64,000 nt of DNA, from the NCBI GenBank assembly GCA_019635215.1, contig JAHBZZ010000014.1, positions 18,201 to 82,200 of the forward strand, in the 5' to 3' direction. The notes beneath the pieces are model-generated. The model was not told the DNA's origin and searched no databases. It saw only the letters and a list, made by a program, of their open reading frames with translations. Both the position numbers and the translations under genes were made by a program. The first letter of the stretch is position 1. Each line of letters starts with the position of its first letter. This stretch comes from Nitrosomonas sp. Its GTDB lineage: Bacteria; Pseudomonadota; Gammaproteobacteria; Burkholderiales; Nitrosomonadaceae. Of the stretch, positions 37,205-46,629 are shown piece after piece.

Positions 37205-38572
37205 TTATGGAAAAATCTTGCCAGGGTTCAAGATATTATTAGGATCGAATAGCCGTTTAATTGCTTTCATTACTGTTAATGTCGGTTGATCAATTTCCTT
37301 GTTGATAAAAGCGCGTTTTTCGCTGCCTATGCCATGTTCTCCTGACAATGTACCATTAAGACGAATCACCAGATCAAAAATTTGTTCGAGGCATTGTTCG
37401 GCACGGTGCACTTCATCAGGGTCATCAGGGTTGATCAATAGATTGACATGAATATTGCCATTACCGGCATGGCCGAAATTAACATTTTTGAGTTGGTGGC
37501 GATGACTAAGCTGCGTGAGCTCATTCAGAAATTTAGGGAGTGCCGTGACTGGGACGACAATATCCTCATTGATTTTTTTCGGTGCGATTTCACGCAGTAA
37601 TGGCGATAGCGCTTTGCGTGCTTTCCAGAGCTCCGCGGTGTTTCCGGTTTTTTCCGCTTTAATCAGTCCCACGGTTTTGCAGGCATTCAGAATGCTGACA
37701 ATGGTATGCTGAATTTCGCTTTCCGTGCCGTCCGCTTCAATCATTAGCATGGCATGCGCGTCCGGAGGTAACATGTCGGGGTAGCGGTGGCGAATCAGGT
37801 TTAATGAGCCGGCATCAAGAAATTCCAATGCGCTGGGCAATTGGGTGAGGGACATGATTTTGACGATGGCTTCGGTACAGTTTGTTAAATCCCGGAAATA
37901 CGCTGTAATACCGGCGTTTGCAGCAGGTAGTGCGGTTAATTTCAGCGTGGCTTCAGTGATAACGGCGAGCGTGCCTTCCGAGCCGATCAACAGGCGTGTT
38001 AAATCGTAACCGACAACGCCCTTGGTAGTGTAACAACCTGTTTTTATCATTTCCCCCTGGCCTGTGATTGCTTTAAGACCCAGTACATGATCACGCGTGG
38101 TGCCATATTTAACCGCGTGCGGACCACCTGCACCGGTGGCGATATTGCCGCCAATGCTGCAATACGCGGCGCTCGATGGATCTGGTGGCCAGAAGAAACC
38201 GTACGGCTTAATTGTATCTTGTAAGGTCTGGTTTAGAACACCCGGTTCGACAACAATAACCCGGTTTGCGGGATCAACCGTGATGATATCGAGCATGCGT
38301 TCCAGCGATAATACGATCCCGCCTTGTTCCGGCAAGCTGCCGCCGGATGTTCCTGTGCCGCGTCCGCGCGGCACCAGAGGTATCTTATGTAGATTGCACA
38401 ATGAAACAACGGTTTGTATTTCTTCGGCGTTCAGTGGAAAAACAACTGCTTGAGGAGGAAATATTTTTTTGCTGTTATCATAGGCGTAGGTATAGCAATC
38501 GACAGGATCGGTATAAAGCTGCTCGGGCGGAAATATGTTCTGTAATGCTGTATGAAGATCTGTTGATAACAT
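37205..38572 (-). CDS. FAD-linked oxidase, GlcD-like
   Basis: 455-residue flavoprotein of the FAD-binding PCMH/VAO class. The FAD-binding block is PRGRGTGTSGGSLPEQGG (about 79-96), followed by EPGVLNQTL and GGNIATGAGGPHAVKYGTTRDHV; the C-terminal domain includes the metal-site HAGNGNIH and LSGEHGIG. This is the pattern of glycolate oxidase subunit GlcD and D-lactate dehydrogenases. No glcE or glcF partner lies beside it, so a stand-alone D-2-hydroxyacid dehydrogenase is as likely as a glycolate oxidase subunit. Confidence 0.85.
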   Translation of the reverse strand: MLSTDLHTALQNIFPPEQLYTDPVDCYTYAYDNSKKIFPPQAVVFPLNAEEIQTVVSLCNLHKIPLVPRGRGTGTSGGSLPEQGGIVLSLERMLDIITVDPANRVIVVEPGVLNQTLQDTIKPYGFFWPPDPSSAAYCSIGGNIATGAGGPHAVKYGTTRDHVLGLKAITGQGEMIKTGCYTTKGVVGYDLTRLLIGSEGTLAVITEATLKLTALPAANAGITAYFRDLTNCTEAIVKIMSLTQLPSALEFLDAGSLNLIRHRYPDMLPPDAHAMLMIEADGTESEIQHTIVSILNACKTVGLIKAEKTGNTAELWKARKALSPLLREIAPKKINEDIVVPVTALPKFLNELTQLSHRHQLKNVNFGHAGNGNIHVNLLINPDDPDEVHRAEQCLEQIFDLVIRLNGTLSGEHGIGSEKRAFINKEIDQPTLTVMKAIKRLFDPNNILNPGKIFP

Positions 38573-38722
38573 AGCGTGTTGCGCGGGTATACGAATATCA
38601 TTCTACTCACAGCATATTGTGAATTGGATGTAAATTCACTCAGTATGAAAGCGCGTGAAAACGATTGGTGATTCGTTCAAAAATTTTAAGATATTTCCCA
38701 GTACAGCAAGACTGCGTAGGGA

Positions 38723-39310
38723 TCAGTCCAGGTATTCAAAAACCTTGACTACCCTGGTAACGCCGGAGGTGGAACTGGCAATTTCCGTAGCGTTATCGGC
38801 TTCCGCCCGTTTAACGACGCCCAGCAGAAACACCACACTTTTTTCGGTGACGATTTTAATGTGATTAATCTGAAACTTGCCTGAAGTCAGAAAACGGCTT
38901 TTTACTTTTGAAGTGATAAAAGTATCATTGCTGCGTGAGCTTAATGCGCTTTTTTCTCCAATGCTGATTTCATTGATGACGTTCCGTACGTTAGCAATGC
39001 TACGGACGAGTCGGGTCGCTTCTTCTTTCATGGCTTCATTGGGTACTTCGCCTGTCAGCAGAACAATGCGGTTAAAGCTGGTAACGTTGATATGCGCCTG
39101 ATTGCCCAATTGTTCGTAAAGACGTCGTGAGCTTTTAAGTTCAATCGATTCATCCTCGATAAAGATGCCGCTGGTTCTGCGATCTTCCGATACGACAGCA
39201 CCCGTGCCTGCGCCCGCACCAACGCCAATTGCGGCCATGGGGACACAGCTGACTGTTAGAGGAAGGATCAGGATCAGCACAAGCCACTTGTTCATATTCG
39301 TTAATTGCAT
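38723..39310 (-). CDS. dolP: BON-domain outer-membrane lipoprotein (DolP-like)
   Basis: 195-residue lipoprotein, lipobox LTVSC with Cys22, followed by a Gly/Ala-rich spacer and two BON domains (about 60-120 and 130-195). DolP (YraP) supports outer-membrane integrity and Bam activity in E. coli. The ATG at 39310 has GGGAG 7 nt upstream, supporting it over the internal ATG at 39295. It is monocistronic here, divergent from mlaA. Confidence 0.87.
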   Translation of the reverse strand: MQLTNMNKWLVLILILPLTVSCVPMAAIGVGAGAGTGAVVSEDRRTSGIFIEDESIELKSSRRLYEQLGNQAHINVTSFNRIVLLTGEVPNEAMKEEATRLVRSIANVRNVINEISIGEKSALSSRSNDTFITSKVKSRFLTSGKFQINHIKIVTEKSVVFLLGVVKRAEADNATEIASSTSGVTRVVKVFEYLD

Positions 39311-39568
39311 TCGATTTCTCCCTATTTTTCGGTGATTTTATACACGATAATACAGTAAAATACAGCGCTGATATATTGACTGGTGAAGTTGTGCAGGAGC
39401 TTGAACCGGCATTGGAAAAATCCATTAAGCTTTTTTGTTGGGGTGTCGTGTTTTATAAAGTAAAGCGAAGCGCTGGCAGTAATAAGATTGTAGCAAATTT
39501 GTATTTTATTGAATCAAACATATAAATATGGCAACATCCTGTTAACTATTAAATAAGAAAAATTGAAT

Positions 39569-40336
39569 ATGATTAAGTTGTTTGTGAAATCAAAATCTGT
39601 TTTCCTGTGCGGATTGCTAAGCTTCGGTATTTTTTTGACCGGGTGTGCTTCTACCAAGGTGGATACAAATAATTCGCAAGACCCGTTTGAATCTATGAAT
39701 CGTTCTGTTTTTGAATTCAATGAGATGGTCGATGAAAAGTTTATTGAACCTGTTGCCAGAACTTATAAAAAGTATGTGCCGGCACCGATTGTCATGGTAG
39801 TCGGTAATGTTTTTTCCAATGCGGATGATGTTGTTGTCACCGTAAACTCCTTGCTTCAGCTTAATTTTGAAAGCGCTGCTGCAAGTGCTACACGATTGCT
39901 CATCAATACCACATTCGGTGTATTCGGCATGATTGACATTGCCAGCGATATCAGTCAGGCCAGCGATCTTAATATCAGCAAACGGAATGAAGATTTCGGT
40001 CAGACGATGGGGCACTATGGCATTGCCAGCGGACCGTATCTGGTTATCCCTTTCGTGGGGCCAAGTACAATACGGGATGCGGTGGGTATGGGGGTTGACA
40101 GCTTGATTGTGCATCCCGTAACGACTATTGTTTATCTGAACCAGGTTAATTATCTGGATGCTGCTATCCGTACGCCGGTTGCGGCGGGTATGGCACTCGA
40201 CAAGCGCGTGCAATTGCTTGATGTGGATAAAACACTAGAAGAAGCGGCGCTTGATAAATACGAGTTTGTCCGGGACGCGTATTTACAGCGACGGGAAAGT
40301 CTCGTAAATAATGACGACACTGAGTTGCGTAATTAG
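39569..40336 (+). CDS. mlaA: Phospholipid-binding lipoprotein MlaA (VacJ)
   Basis: Outer-membrane component of the Mla pathway, which removes misplaced phospholipid from the outer leaflet. Lipobox LTGC with Cys26, then the conserved DPFESMNRSVFEFN, KYVP, and DFGQTMGHYGIASGPYLVIPFVGPS. 255 residues from the ATG at 39569; an in-frame TTG two codons upstream is unlikely. Its cytosolic and membrane partners may be the transporter at 22.6-26.0 kb. A long hairpin terminator follows at 40408. Confidence 0.96.
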   Translation: MIKLFVKSKSVFLCGLLSFGIFLTGCASTKVDTNNSQDPFESMNRSVFEFNEMVDEKFIEPVARTYKKYVPAPIVMVVGNVFSNADDVVVTVNSLLQLNFESAAASATRLLINTTFGVFGMIDIASDISQASDLNISKRNEDFGQTMGHYGIASGPYLVIPFVGPSTIRDAVGMGVDSLIVHPVTTIVYLNQVNYLDAAIRTPVAAGMALDKRVQLLDVDKTLEEAALDKYEFVRDAYLQRRESLVNNDDTELRN

Positions 40337-40407
40337 TAGTGTCATGAAGTGTGTTCCGGTTATAAAGGATTGTCACTTTTCGAATATCAATTCAAATCAA
40401 TTTTAAT

Positions 40408-40450
40408 GCTGCATTAGGTAAGCACTTACGATTCCGAATGCAGCGTTTTC
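40408..40450 (+). terminator. Probable terminator behind mlaA with nested hairpin
   Basis: Perfect 8-bp stem GCTGCATT (40408-40415) and AATGCAGC (40437-40444) followed by GTTTTC. The 21-nt loop itself contains GTAAG/CTTAC. The T-run is short. Confidence 0.5.
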
Positions 40451-40567
40451 AACTTAATTCGTTATCCCGGTAAAAGGGTGAGGCAAAAATCGATTGTATC
40501 CAATTGATGGATCTCATGGGGTTATGCGATTTTGCAGAATCAGAAATAGAAAGTAGAGATAAATGAA

Positions 40568-40732
40568 ATGAAGAGATATCAATGCAATATATGCGGTTTC
40601 ATCTATGACGAATCGATGGGGGATCCGGCGCACGGCGTTAGCGCGGGGACATACTGGCAGGATGTTCCGGATAATTGGGCTTGTCCGGATTGCGGTGTCA
40701 ATAAAACAGACTTTGAAATGGTGGAGCGATAG
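40568..40732 (+). CDS. Rubredoxin
   Basis: 54-residue iron protein with one Fe(Cys)4 site: CNICG near the N-terminus and CPDCG near the C-terminus, with the family-typical YDESMGDPAHGVSAGT and DVPDNWACP between. It transfers single electrons in the cytosol. The start is ATG 40568; an ATG at 40563 in another frame is closed at once. It ends 3 bp before its likely electron donor, the flavoprotein at 40736. Confidence 0.95.
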   Translation: MKRYQCNICGFIYDESMGDPAHGVSAGTYWQDVPDNWACPDCGVNKTDFEMVER

Positions 40733-40735
40733 TAT

Positions 40736-41887
40736 ATGACAGATCCAATCGTCATTATCGGCAGCGGGCTTGCTGGCTATGCCGTTGCGCGTGAATTGCG
40801 CAAATTGAATACCGAACAGACTGTGCTGTTGTTGTCAGATAATCATGCAGATTTTTATTCCAAACCGATGTTATCCAATGCACTGTCAACAGGGAAAACA
40901 CCCGATGCAATTATTAATTCCCATGCGGTCAAAATGGCGTCGCAGCTTGACATTACCATTCGTCCGAATTGCCGTGTTTTTGCAATCGATAAGGTAAATC
41001 GTACTATTGCCGTGCAAGATAAGGAACAACTAATATATGAAAAACTGGTATTGGCGCTGGGTGCTGATCAGATACGATTGCCCTTGCAAGGCAATGGTGT
41101 GAGAAAAATTTTAACGGTAAACGATATTGACGATTACAGGCACTTTCGTAACACCTTGGTCGATAAAAAAAAGATAGTTATTATCGGTGCAGGATTAATA
41201 GGCTGTGAGTTTGCCAACGATCTGGCTGCTGCCGGTTATCAGGTTGAAGTGATTGACGTTGCCGGACAACCGCTGGGTAGGTTATTACCGCTGGAAGCAG
41301 GGATTTTCATGCAACAAAATCTGGAAGCGATCGGCGTATCGTTCCGTTTTAATGCGACGGTACAATCGGTTGATCAGATTGGAGAGCAACTACGCTTGAT
41401 TCTGGCCGATGGCGATACGATAGAGTCGGATATCGTATTATCTTCGATAGGATTGAAACCGCGTATTGAAATGGCGCGGGAAGCCGGTTTGCAGGTTAAT
41501 CGTGGCATTACAGTCAATCAGTTGCTGCAGACCAGTGATGAGCATATTTTCGCCCTGGGTGATTGTGCTGAAGTGGTTGGCAAAGTATTGCCTTTTGTTA
41601 TGCCGATTACACATGCGGCAAGAGCTTTGGCAGCGACATTGATTGGAAACGAAACACCTGTGCGTTATCCGGCAATGCCGGTGTTGGTAAAGACGCCGGC
41701 CTGTCCAACGATTGTGTCACCGCCTGAGGCGGATAAGCCTGGTAAGTGGGAAATTGAATCGGATGAGAATGGCGTTAAAGCACTCTTTAAGAGTGAGACG
41801 GGTAATTTGCTGGGCTTTGCATTGTTAGGTAAAGCTGTCGCTGAAAAAAATGCCCTGACCATGGAATTGCCATCTATTCTGGAATGA
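40736..41887 (+). CDS. FAD/NAD(P)-dependent rubredoxin reductase
   Basis: 383-residue flavoprotein of the pyridine nucleotide-disulfide oxidoreductase class. FAD-binding IIGSGLAGYAVAREL at the N-terminus, the NAD-binding VIIGAGLIGCEFANDLA near residue 145, and the second FAD block IFALGDCAEV near 265. The rubredoxin gene directly upstream (3 bp) supports rubredoxin as its electron acceptor, as in alkane hydroxylase (AlkT) and oxidative stress systems; the final acceptor here is unknown. Confidence 0.92.
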   Translation: MTDPIVIIGSGLAGYAVARELRKLNTEQTVLLLSDNHADFYSKPMLSNALSTGKTPDAIINSHAVKMASQLDITIRPNCRVFAIDKVNRTIAVQDKEQLIYEKLVLALGADQIRLPLQGNGVRKILTVNDIDDYRHFRNTLVDKKKIVIIGAGLIGCEFANDLAAAGYQVEVIDVAGQPLGRLLPLEAGIFMQQNLEAIGVSFRFNATVQSVDQIGEQLRLILADGDTIESDIVLSSIGLKPRIEMAREAGLQVNRGITVNQLLQTSDEHIFALGDCAEVVGKVLPFVMPITHAARALAATLIGNETPVRYPAMPVLVKTPACPTIVSPPEADKPGKWEIESDENGVKALFKSETGNLLGFALLGKAVAEKNALTMELPSILE

Positions 41888-41909
41888 AGCGTATTTTTAG
41901 GGGTTTTAA

Positions 41910-42524
41910 ATGATGAAATTTCTATTTGACTTATTTCCTGTTGTCCTGTTTTTTATTGCTTTCAAGACTTATGATATTTTTGTGGCTACAGGTGTCGCCA
42001 TAGCCGCAACGCTTTTGCAGATTGGCTGGGTATGGTTGCGGCATCGTCGGGTCGAGAATATGATGTGGATCAGTCTGGTGATCATTATTCTTTTCGGTGG
42101 CGCAACACTGGTTTTCCAGGATGAATTGTTTATTAAATGGAAACCTACCGTGCTTTATTGGTTATTCGCTGGTATTTTATTGGGTGCGTATTGGTTTCTG
42201 GGGAAAAATCTCATTCGCGCCATGCTGGAAAAGCAGATTGTGTTGCCAGATGCAGCGTGGCAAAAACTGAATTTCAGTTGGATTGTTTTTTTCATATTCA
42301 TGGGATGTATCAATCTATATATCGCATTTAACTTTTCAATCGATGCTTGGGTCAACTTTAAGCTTTTCGGCTCAATGGGGCTCATGCTGGTGTTTGTGAT
42401 TTCGCAGGCCGTCATGATCCGTAAATATCTGGATACTATGATTCCGGTTACGGCAGCTCCGCATACTGCTGGAGTTTCAGTGCCGCATCGTGATGGCGCT
42501 GATGAACATACGGGTAAGGACTGA
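41910..42524 (+). CDS. yciB: Inner membrane septation protein YciB (IspZ)
   Basis: 204-residue protein with five or six membrane helices; conserved family start [18 protein letters not shown] and the GxxxW-type [19 protein letters not shown]. YciB links elongation and division envelope machinery in enterics. AGGGG lies 6 nt before ATG 41910 (a second ATG follows directly). yciB-yciI-ppiC is a recurrent betaproteobacterial gene order and is complete here. Confidence 0.94.
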   Translation: MMKFLFDLFPVVLFFIAFKTYDIFVATGVAIAATLLQIGWVWLRHRRVENMMWISLVIIILFGGATLVFQDELFIKWKPTVLYWLFAGILLGAYWFLGKNLIRAMLEKQIVLPDAAWQKLNFSWIVFFIFMGCINLYIAFNFSIDAWVNFKLFGSMGLMLVFVISQAVMIRKYLDTMIPVTAAPHTAGVSVPHRDGADEHTGKD

Positions 42525-42528
42525 AATT

Positions 42529-42831
42529 ATGTTGTATGTCATTATTGGTGAAGATGTAGCGAACAGTCTCGAGCGAAGAATGTCAGTGCGCCCCGAACAT
42601 CTTGACCGGTTGAGAAAACTGCAAGATGAAGGCCGTTTATTGCTGGCAGGGCCTTTTCCCGCGATAGACAGTCTTGATCCGGGAAGTGCGGGATTTACCG
42701 GCAGTTTGATCGTGGCCGAATTTGAATCATTGGAAGCGGCGAGTGCGTGGGCTGATTCAGATCCCTATGTGGCATCCGGTGTTTATAGCAGGGTTAGCGT
42801 GAAACCTTTTAAGCGCGTTTTTCCAGAATAG
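42529..42831 (+). CDS. yciI: YciI-family protein
   Basis: 100-residue ferredoxin-like fold protein: [52 protein letters not shown] and [17 protein letters not shown]. The His (RPEHL) and Asp (DPY) conserved in the family, proposed as catalytic, are present. Exact reaction unknown. The ATG at 42529 follows AAGGA at 8 nt and begins 4 bp after yciB. Confidence 0.93.
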   Translation: MLYVIIGEDVANSLERRMSVRPEHLDRLRKLQDEGRLLLAGPFPAIDSLDPGSAGFTGSLIVAEFESLEAASAWADSDPYVASGVYSRVSVKPFKRVFPE

Positions 42832-42857
42832 AAATACATTAAGAAAATTACATTTGT

Positions 42858-42887
42858 TTGTAAATTAGTTGTTTTAAAGCGTATACT
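42858..42887 (+). promoter_or_regulatory. Possible sigma-70 promoter of ppiC
   Basis: TTGTAA (42858-42863, 4/6) and TATACT (42882-42887, 5/6) at 18-nt spacing, 40 bp before the ppiC ATG. It would let ppiC be expressed apart from yciB-yciI. Confidence 0.35.
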
Positions 42888-42927
42888 TGCTGCCAATATT
42901 TTAACCAAATTATACAAAGGAAATTCC

Positions 42928-43722
42928 ATGCATTTGACCAGATTATCACAGTTTCTAATTATCGGTTCTTTGAGTTTCATAACCTTGGCGGTACATGCTC
43001 AGTCAGCCGGAACGATGGCCAGAGTAAACGGCGTGGCGATTCCGCAATCCCGTCTCGATTTTGTGGTCAAAGCAAGCACCATGCAGGGTCAGCAGGATGG
43101 CCCGGAACTCAGAAAAGCATTAAGAGAAAATCTGATCACGGAAGAAATTCTGGCGCAAGAGGCGGTTAAGAAGGGACTTGACCGGAATCAAGATGTCATT
43201 GCGCAAATAGAAATGGCCAAGCAGGCAGCGTTGATACGTGCGTTTCAGGCAGATTATATCGAGAATAACAGAGTGAGCGATGAAACGCTGAGAAGAGAGT
43301 ATGACATGCTGAAAATCCAAATGGGTGACAAGGAATATAAAGCGCGCCATATTCTTGTGGAAAGAGAAAGTGAAGCCCGCGATATTATTGCGAATTTAAA
43401 AAGAGGCGGGGATTTTGCCAGAATTGCGGCTGAAAAGTCACTTGACGAAGGAAGTAAGGCAAGTGGTGGTGAATTGAACTGGAGTCCATCCGCGGCGTAT
43501 GTGAGACCATTTGCCGAAGCGTTGACAAGACTCCAGAAAGGCCGGGTGTCTGATGATCCGGTACAGACCAATTTTGGATGGCATGTTATTGAATTATTGG
43601 ATACACGGGCAATGGATGTGCCAGCATTTGATGAAGTTAAAGAAAACATGCGGCAGCGTGTATTGCAGCGTGAATTTGCTACGTTTGTTCAGGATCTTCG
43701 CGCAAAGGCAAGAGTCGAATAA
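42928..43722 (+). CDS. Periplasmic parvulin-type peptidyl-prolyl isomerase
   Basis: 264 residues. Signal peptide about 1-24 (IIGSLSFITLAVHA), an N-terminal helical chaperone segment of SurA/PrsA type (about 30-130), and a parvulin domain about 137-232 (KARHILVERESEA, LNWSPSAAYVRPFAEAL, TNFGWHVIELL). It helps exported proteins fold. Position behind yciB-yciI is conserved in related bacteria. AAGGAA is 6 nt before the ATG; a hairpin terminator follows, sharing bases with the end of alr. Confidence 0.92.
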   Translation: MHLTRLSQFLIIGSLSFITLAVHAQSAGTMARVNGVAIPQSRLDFVVKASTMQGQQDGPELRKALRENLITEEILAQEAVKKGLDRNQDVIAQIEMAKQAALIRAFQADYIENNRVSDETLRREYDMLKIQMGDKEYKARHILVERESEARDIIANLKRGGDFARIAAEKSLDEGSKASGGELNWSPSAAYVRPFAEALTRLQKGRVSDDPVQTNFGWHVIELLDTRAMDVPAFDEVKENMRQRVLQREFATFVQDLRAKARVE

Positions 43723-43751
43723 ATGCTTTAGCGATGCACGTGTATATCAAG

Positions 43752-43797
43752 AGAACGCCAGTTGACAAGTTCAATCAGTCGGCGTTCTTTCTTCTTT
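43752..43797 (+). terminator. Terminator of ppiC overlapping the 3' end of alr
   Basis: Stem AGAACGCC (43752-43759) with GGCGTTCT (43781-43788), 21-nt loop, then TTCTTCTTT. The right arm and tail lie inside the last codons of alr, whose stop codon (43775-43777) is in the loop. Confidence 0.6.
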
Positions 43798-44899
43798 CCT
43801 GATTGACAACGATTTTTACACGTTTAGAAACCGCGCAGAGTAATTCATAGCTGATTGTCCCGGCATAATGCGCGATTTCTTCGACGGGCAATCCTTTACC
43901 CCACAGAATAACCTGACTGTTGAGTTGAATATCGGCAGCTTCGGTAATGTCGACAGCAAGCATGTCCATAGATACCCTGCCGACCAGCCGGTATTTTCGG
44001 TTGTTGATGAGCACCGGTGTTCCCGTTGGCGCATGGCGTGGATAGCCATCCGCATAACCGCATGCAACAATACCGATACGCATGGGTTTATCGGTCCGGA
44101 AACTGCAACCGTAGCCCACTTTGTCGCCTTTTTTGAGGTGCTGGATGGCGATAATTCTACTTGTCAGCGTCATTGCCGGCTCTAAACCCAGGTCTATGGC
44201 GGATTGATCGGCAAACGGAGACGCGCCATATAGCATCAGGCCCGGTCGTACCCAGTTCCGATGCGTTTCAGGATAACGGATAATGGCTGCCGAGTTTGCG
44301 AGCGAGTGATGGCGGCCTGAATTTTGTGCGTGCTGGGATAGGGTGCTGGTTTGCGTAATTCGATTAAATAAGTGTAGCTGCTGTTTAAAATTGTCGTTGC
44401 CTTTTGCCTCGTCAGCCGTTGCAAAATGGGACATGACTGTGATGTCCGCAATTGCCGGGTTGCACGATAATTTTTCAAACACTGTGGAAAAGTACTCGAC
44501 CGGGAATCCAAGGCGATTCATGCCTGTATTGATTTTCAGAAAAATATGCAATCCGCGGTGTTGGCATTGGCTTAGCATTTCAACTTGTGCGTCGTGATGA
44601 ATAACTGCGCTGAGCCTGTATTTTTCAAACAAAGCCAGTTCCCGCATCGAAAAAAAACCTTCAAGCAACAGTATGGGATGGTTGTAACCTGCGGTACGCA
44701 AGTCGATTGCAGCTTCCAATTCCAGTAATGCGAAACCATCAGCATTTTTTAGCGCATGAGCCGTGTGTATGAGTCCATGACCATAAGCATTGGCTTTGAT
44801 AACCGCCATGATATGGGTGTTGGGAGCATATTGCCGCGTTATAGACAGATTATGTTTTAACGCAGCTTGATCAATATAAGCAAGAATGGGGCGAGACAT
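43775..44899 (-). CDS. alr: Alanine racemase
   Basis: PLP enzyme giving D-alanine for peptidoglycan. 374 residues. Cofactor lysine Lys35 in MAVIKANAYGHG; the second catalytic residue is the Tyr in KVGYGCSF; GRVSMDML is conserved. AGAGA lies upstream of the ATG. Divergent from lplT, a common betaproteobacterial arrangement. Only one alanine racemase is seen, so alr versus dadX cannot be separated by context. Confidence 0.96.
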   Translation of the reverse strand: MSRPILAYIDQAALKHNLSITRQYAPNTHIMAVIKANAYGHGLIHTAHALKNADGFALLELEAAIDLRTAGYNHPILLLEGFFSMRELALFEKYRLSAVIHHDAQVEMLSQCQHRGLHIFLKINTGMNRLGFPVEYFSTVFEKLSCNPAIADITVMSHFATADEAKGNDNFKQQLHLFNRITQTSTLSQHAQNSGRHHSLANSAAIIRYPETHRNWVRPGLMLYGASPFADQSAIDLGLEPAMTLTSRIIAIQHLKKGDKVGYGCSFRTDKPMRIGIVACGYADGYPRHAPTGTPVLINNRKYRLVGRVSMDMLAVDITEAADIQLNSQVILWGKGLPVEEIAHYAGTISYELLCAVSKRVKIVVNQERRKNAD

Positions 44900-45251
44900 C
44901 TGTTCTCTTTAGTACGCTGCTTGATAGCTAGACAATGTTGATGATTCGGTTCAGTGGCTTCAGGATGGGTTTGGGCTGTTAATAATCGCAGTAAATTCAA
45001 TTATGAGTTCAGGCTATCCGTAACAGCGGTAGAAAAATCGCATTATGATAATCCATATTATCTTCTTTTCGGATTTTACTTCGGTCTTTATAGAAAGTTT
45101 ATGCCGAATTTCACGGTTGCATAAACTTACCGGTAGATTTGTTGAGTATTTGCGTTCGGATATAGTACGTCTTAGGATCATTTCATGGTATAAACCCATT
45201 TCCTGATGAATAGGGTATAACAAAGATATAACGACGCTTAGGGGAAATATT
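44900..45251. other. 352-bp region between alr and lplT
   Basis: Divergent promoter region. Mostly AT-rich, with a minus-strand frame at 45014-45223 that has no family resemblance or good ribosome-binding site and is not called. I see no RNA gene or clear operator. Confidence 0.5.
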
Positions 45252-46529
45252 TTGAATCGCGGTTTTTATACGATTATGGCTGCGCAATTTTTTTCTTCCC
45301 TCGCAGACAATGCGTTGTTGGTTGTAGCTATCGCCTTGCTGATTGATTTGCACGCACCTGCATTTTTAACGCCGCTGCTCAAGTTTGTTTTCGTTCTGTT
45401 TTACGTCATTCTTGCGCCATTTGTGGGTGCTTTTGCTGATTCCATGCCTAAGGGCAGGGTTATGTTCATCAGTAATACCATCAAGATTGTGGGATGCGGG
45501 TTGCTATTTCTTGCGATGCATCAGTATTCCGCCATGTTGGCGTATGCCGTTATTGGATTGGGGGCGGCAGCTTATTCACCCGCTAAATACGGCATTCTGA
45601 CCGAGTTGCTGCCACCGGAAAAACTGGTCATCGCAAATGGCTGGATAGAAGGATTAACGGTGGCTTCAATCGTATTGGGCACAGTCCTGGGAGGTATTTT
45701 AATTACCCCTGCTATTTCACAACGCTTGCTTGCATTGGATTGGCCGTTTGTCGATACGGCCATTGAGATGAGTATTTTCATCGTCGCTATCTTTTATGTT
45801 GCTGCAGCAGTCTTTAATCTTTTTATTCCCAATACCGGTATCGATCACCGCATTCCAAAGAAAAATCCGATCTATCTGATCCAGGAATTCGCACATTGTG
45901 TGAAGCTGCTGTGGACAGACAAGCTTGGGCAGATTTCGCTTGCTGTAACAACGCTATTCTGGGGTGCTGGTGCTACGTTACAGTTTATTGTGATCAAATG
46001 GGCGGAAGTCGCGCTGGATTTTCAGTTGAATAAGGCCGCGCAATTACAAGGTGTTGTGGCACTCGGAATAGCTATAGGCGCCGTTATGGCGGCACGTATG
46101 ATATCGCTGAAACGATCCTTGTCTGTAATTCCGATGGGATTTGCAACTGGCCTTGTGGTCACGATTATGATTTTTGTCCATGACTTATGGACCGCGATGG
46201 TTCTATTGGTATTAATCGGCGGCATGGCGGGTTTCTTTGTTGTGCCGATGAATGCCTTATTGCAGCACCGTGGGCATATTCTGATGGGTGCGGGACACTC
46301 GATCGCCGTGCAGAATTTTAATGAGAATCTTAGTATTCTGATGATGTTGTCCATATATGCGCTATTGATTTACTTTGAAGTGCATATTTATGCTGTCATT
46401 GTATTGTTCGGGTTGTTTATGACGCTCATTATGGCGTTGGTCCGCAGGTGGCACAGGTACAATCAAAGCAAAGAAGATTCATTGCACTTGATCGGCACTC
46501 GGAATCTGAACAGGCAATGGCGACAATAA
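45252..46529 (+). CDS. lplT: Lysophospholipid transporter LplT
   Basis: Major-facilitator transporter that flips lysophospholipids inward for reacylation. 425 residues with 10-12 helices and the LplT-typical N-terminus FYTIMAAQFFSSLADNALL and AYSPAKYGILTELLPPEKL. It starts at TTG 45252, with AGGGGAAA at suitable spacing; an internal ATG eight codons later would cut into the conserved start. No acyltransferase (aas) gene is fused or adjacent here. Confidence 0.92.
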   Translation: MNRGFYTIMAAQFFSSLADNALLVVAIALLIDLHAPAFLTPLLKFVFVLFYVILAPFVGAFADSMPKGRVMFISNTIKIVGCGLLFLAMHQYSAMLAYAVIGLGAAAYSPAKYGILTELLPPEKLVIANGWIEGLTVASIVLGTVLGGILITPAISQRLLALDWPFVDTAIEMSIFIVAIFYVAAAVFNLFIPNTGIDHRIPKKNPIYLIQEFAHCVKLLWTDKLGQISLAVTTLFWGAGATLQFIVIKWAEVALDFQLNKAAQLQGVVALGIAIGAVMAARMISLKRSLSVIPMGFATGLVVTIMIFVHDLWTAMVLLVLIGGMAGFFVVPMNALLQHRGHILMGAGHSIAVQNFNENLSILMMLSIYALLIYFEVHIYAVIVLFGLFMTLIMALVRRWHRYNQSKEDSLHLIGTRNLNRQWRQ

Positions 46530-46570
46530 TTCGGATTGCGCCAAATCAAACAGAGTAATAATGGCGCGGG

Positions 46571-46597
46571 TTGAAATTTCAGCAGATTCCCCCACGT
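46571..46597 (+). promoter_or_regulatory. Sigma-32 heat-shock promoter of clpB
   Basis: TTGAAA (46571-46576) and CCCCACGT (46590-46597), 13-nt spacer, 32 bp before the clpB ATG. A near-consensus RpoH promoter, with the same spacing as the htpG promoter. Confidence 0.78.
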
Positions 46598-46629
46598 AGT
46601 GGCCAATAACTTTCATATGGGAGAATGTG

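Noticed and set aside
45014-45223. 69-codon minus-strand frame in the alr-lplT gap
   Set aside because: Biased, AT-driven composition without protein character or ribosome-binding site.
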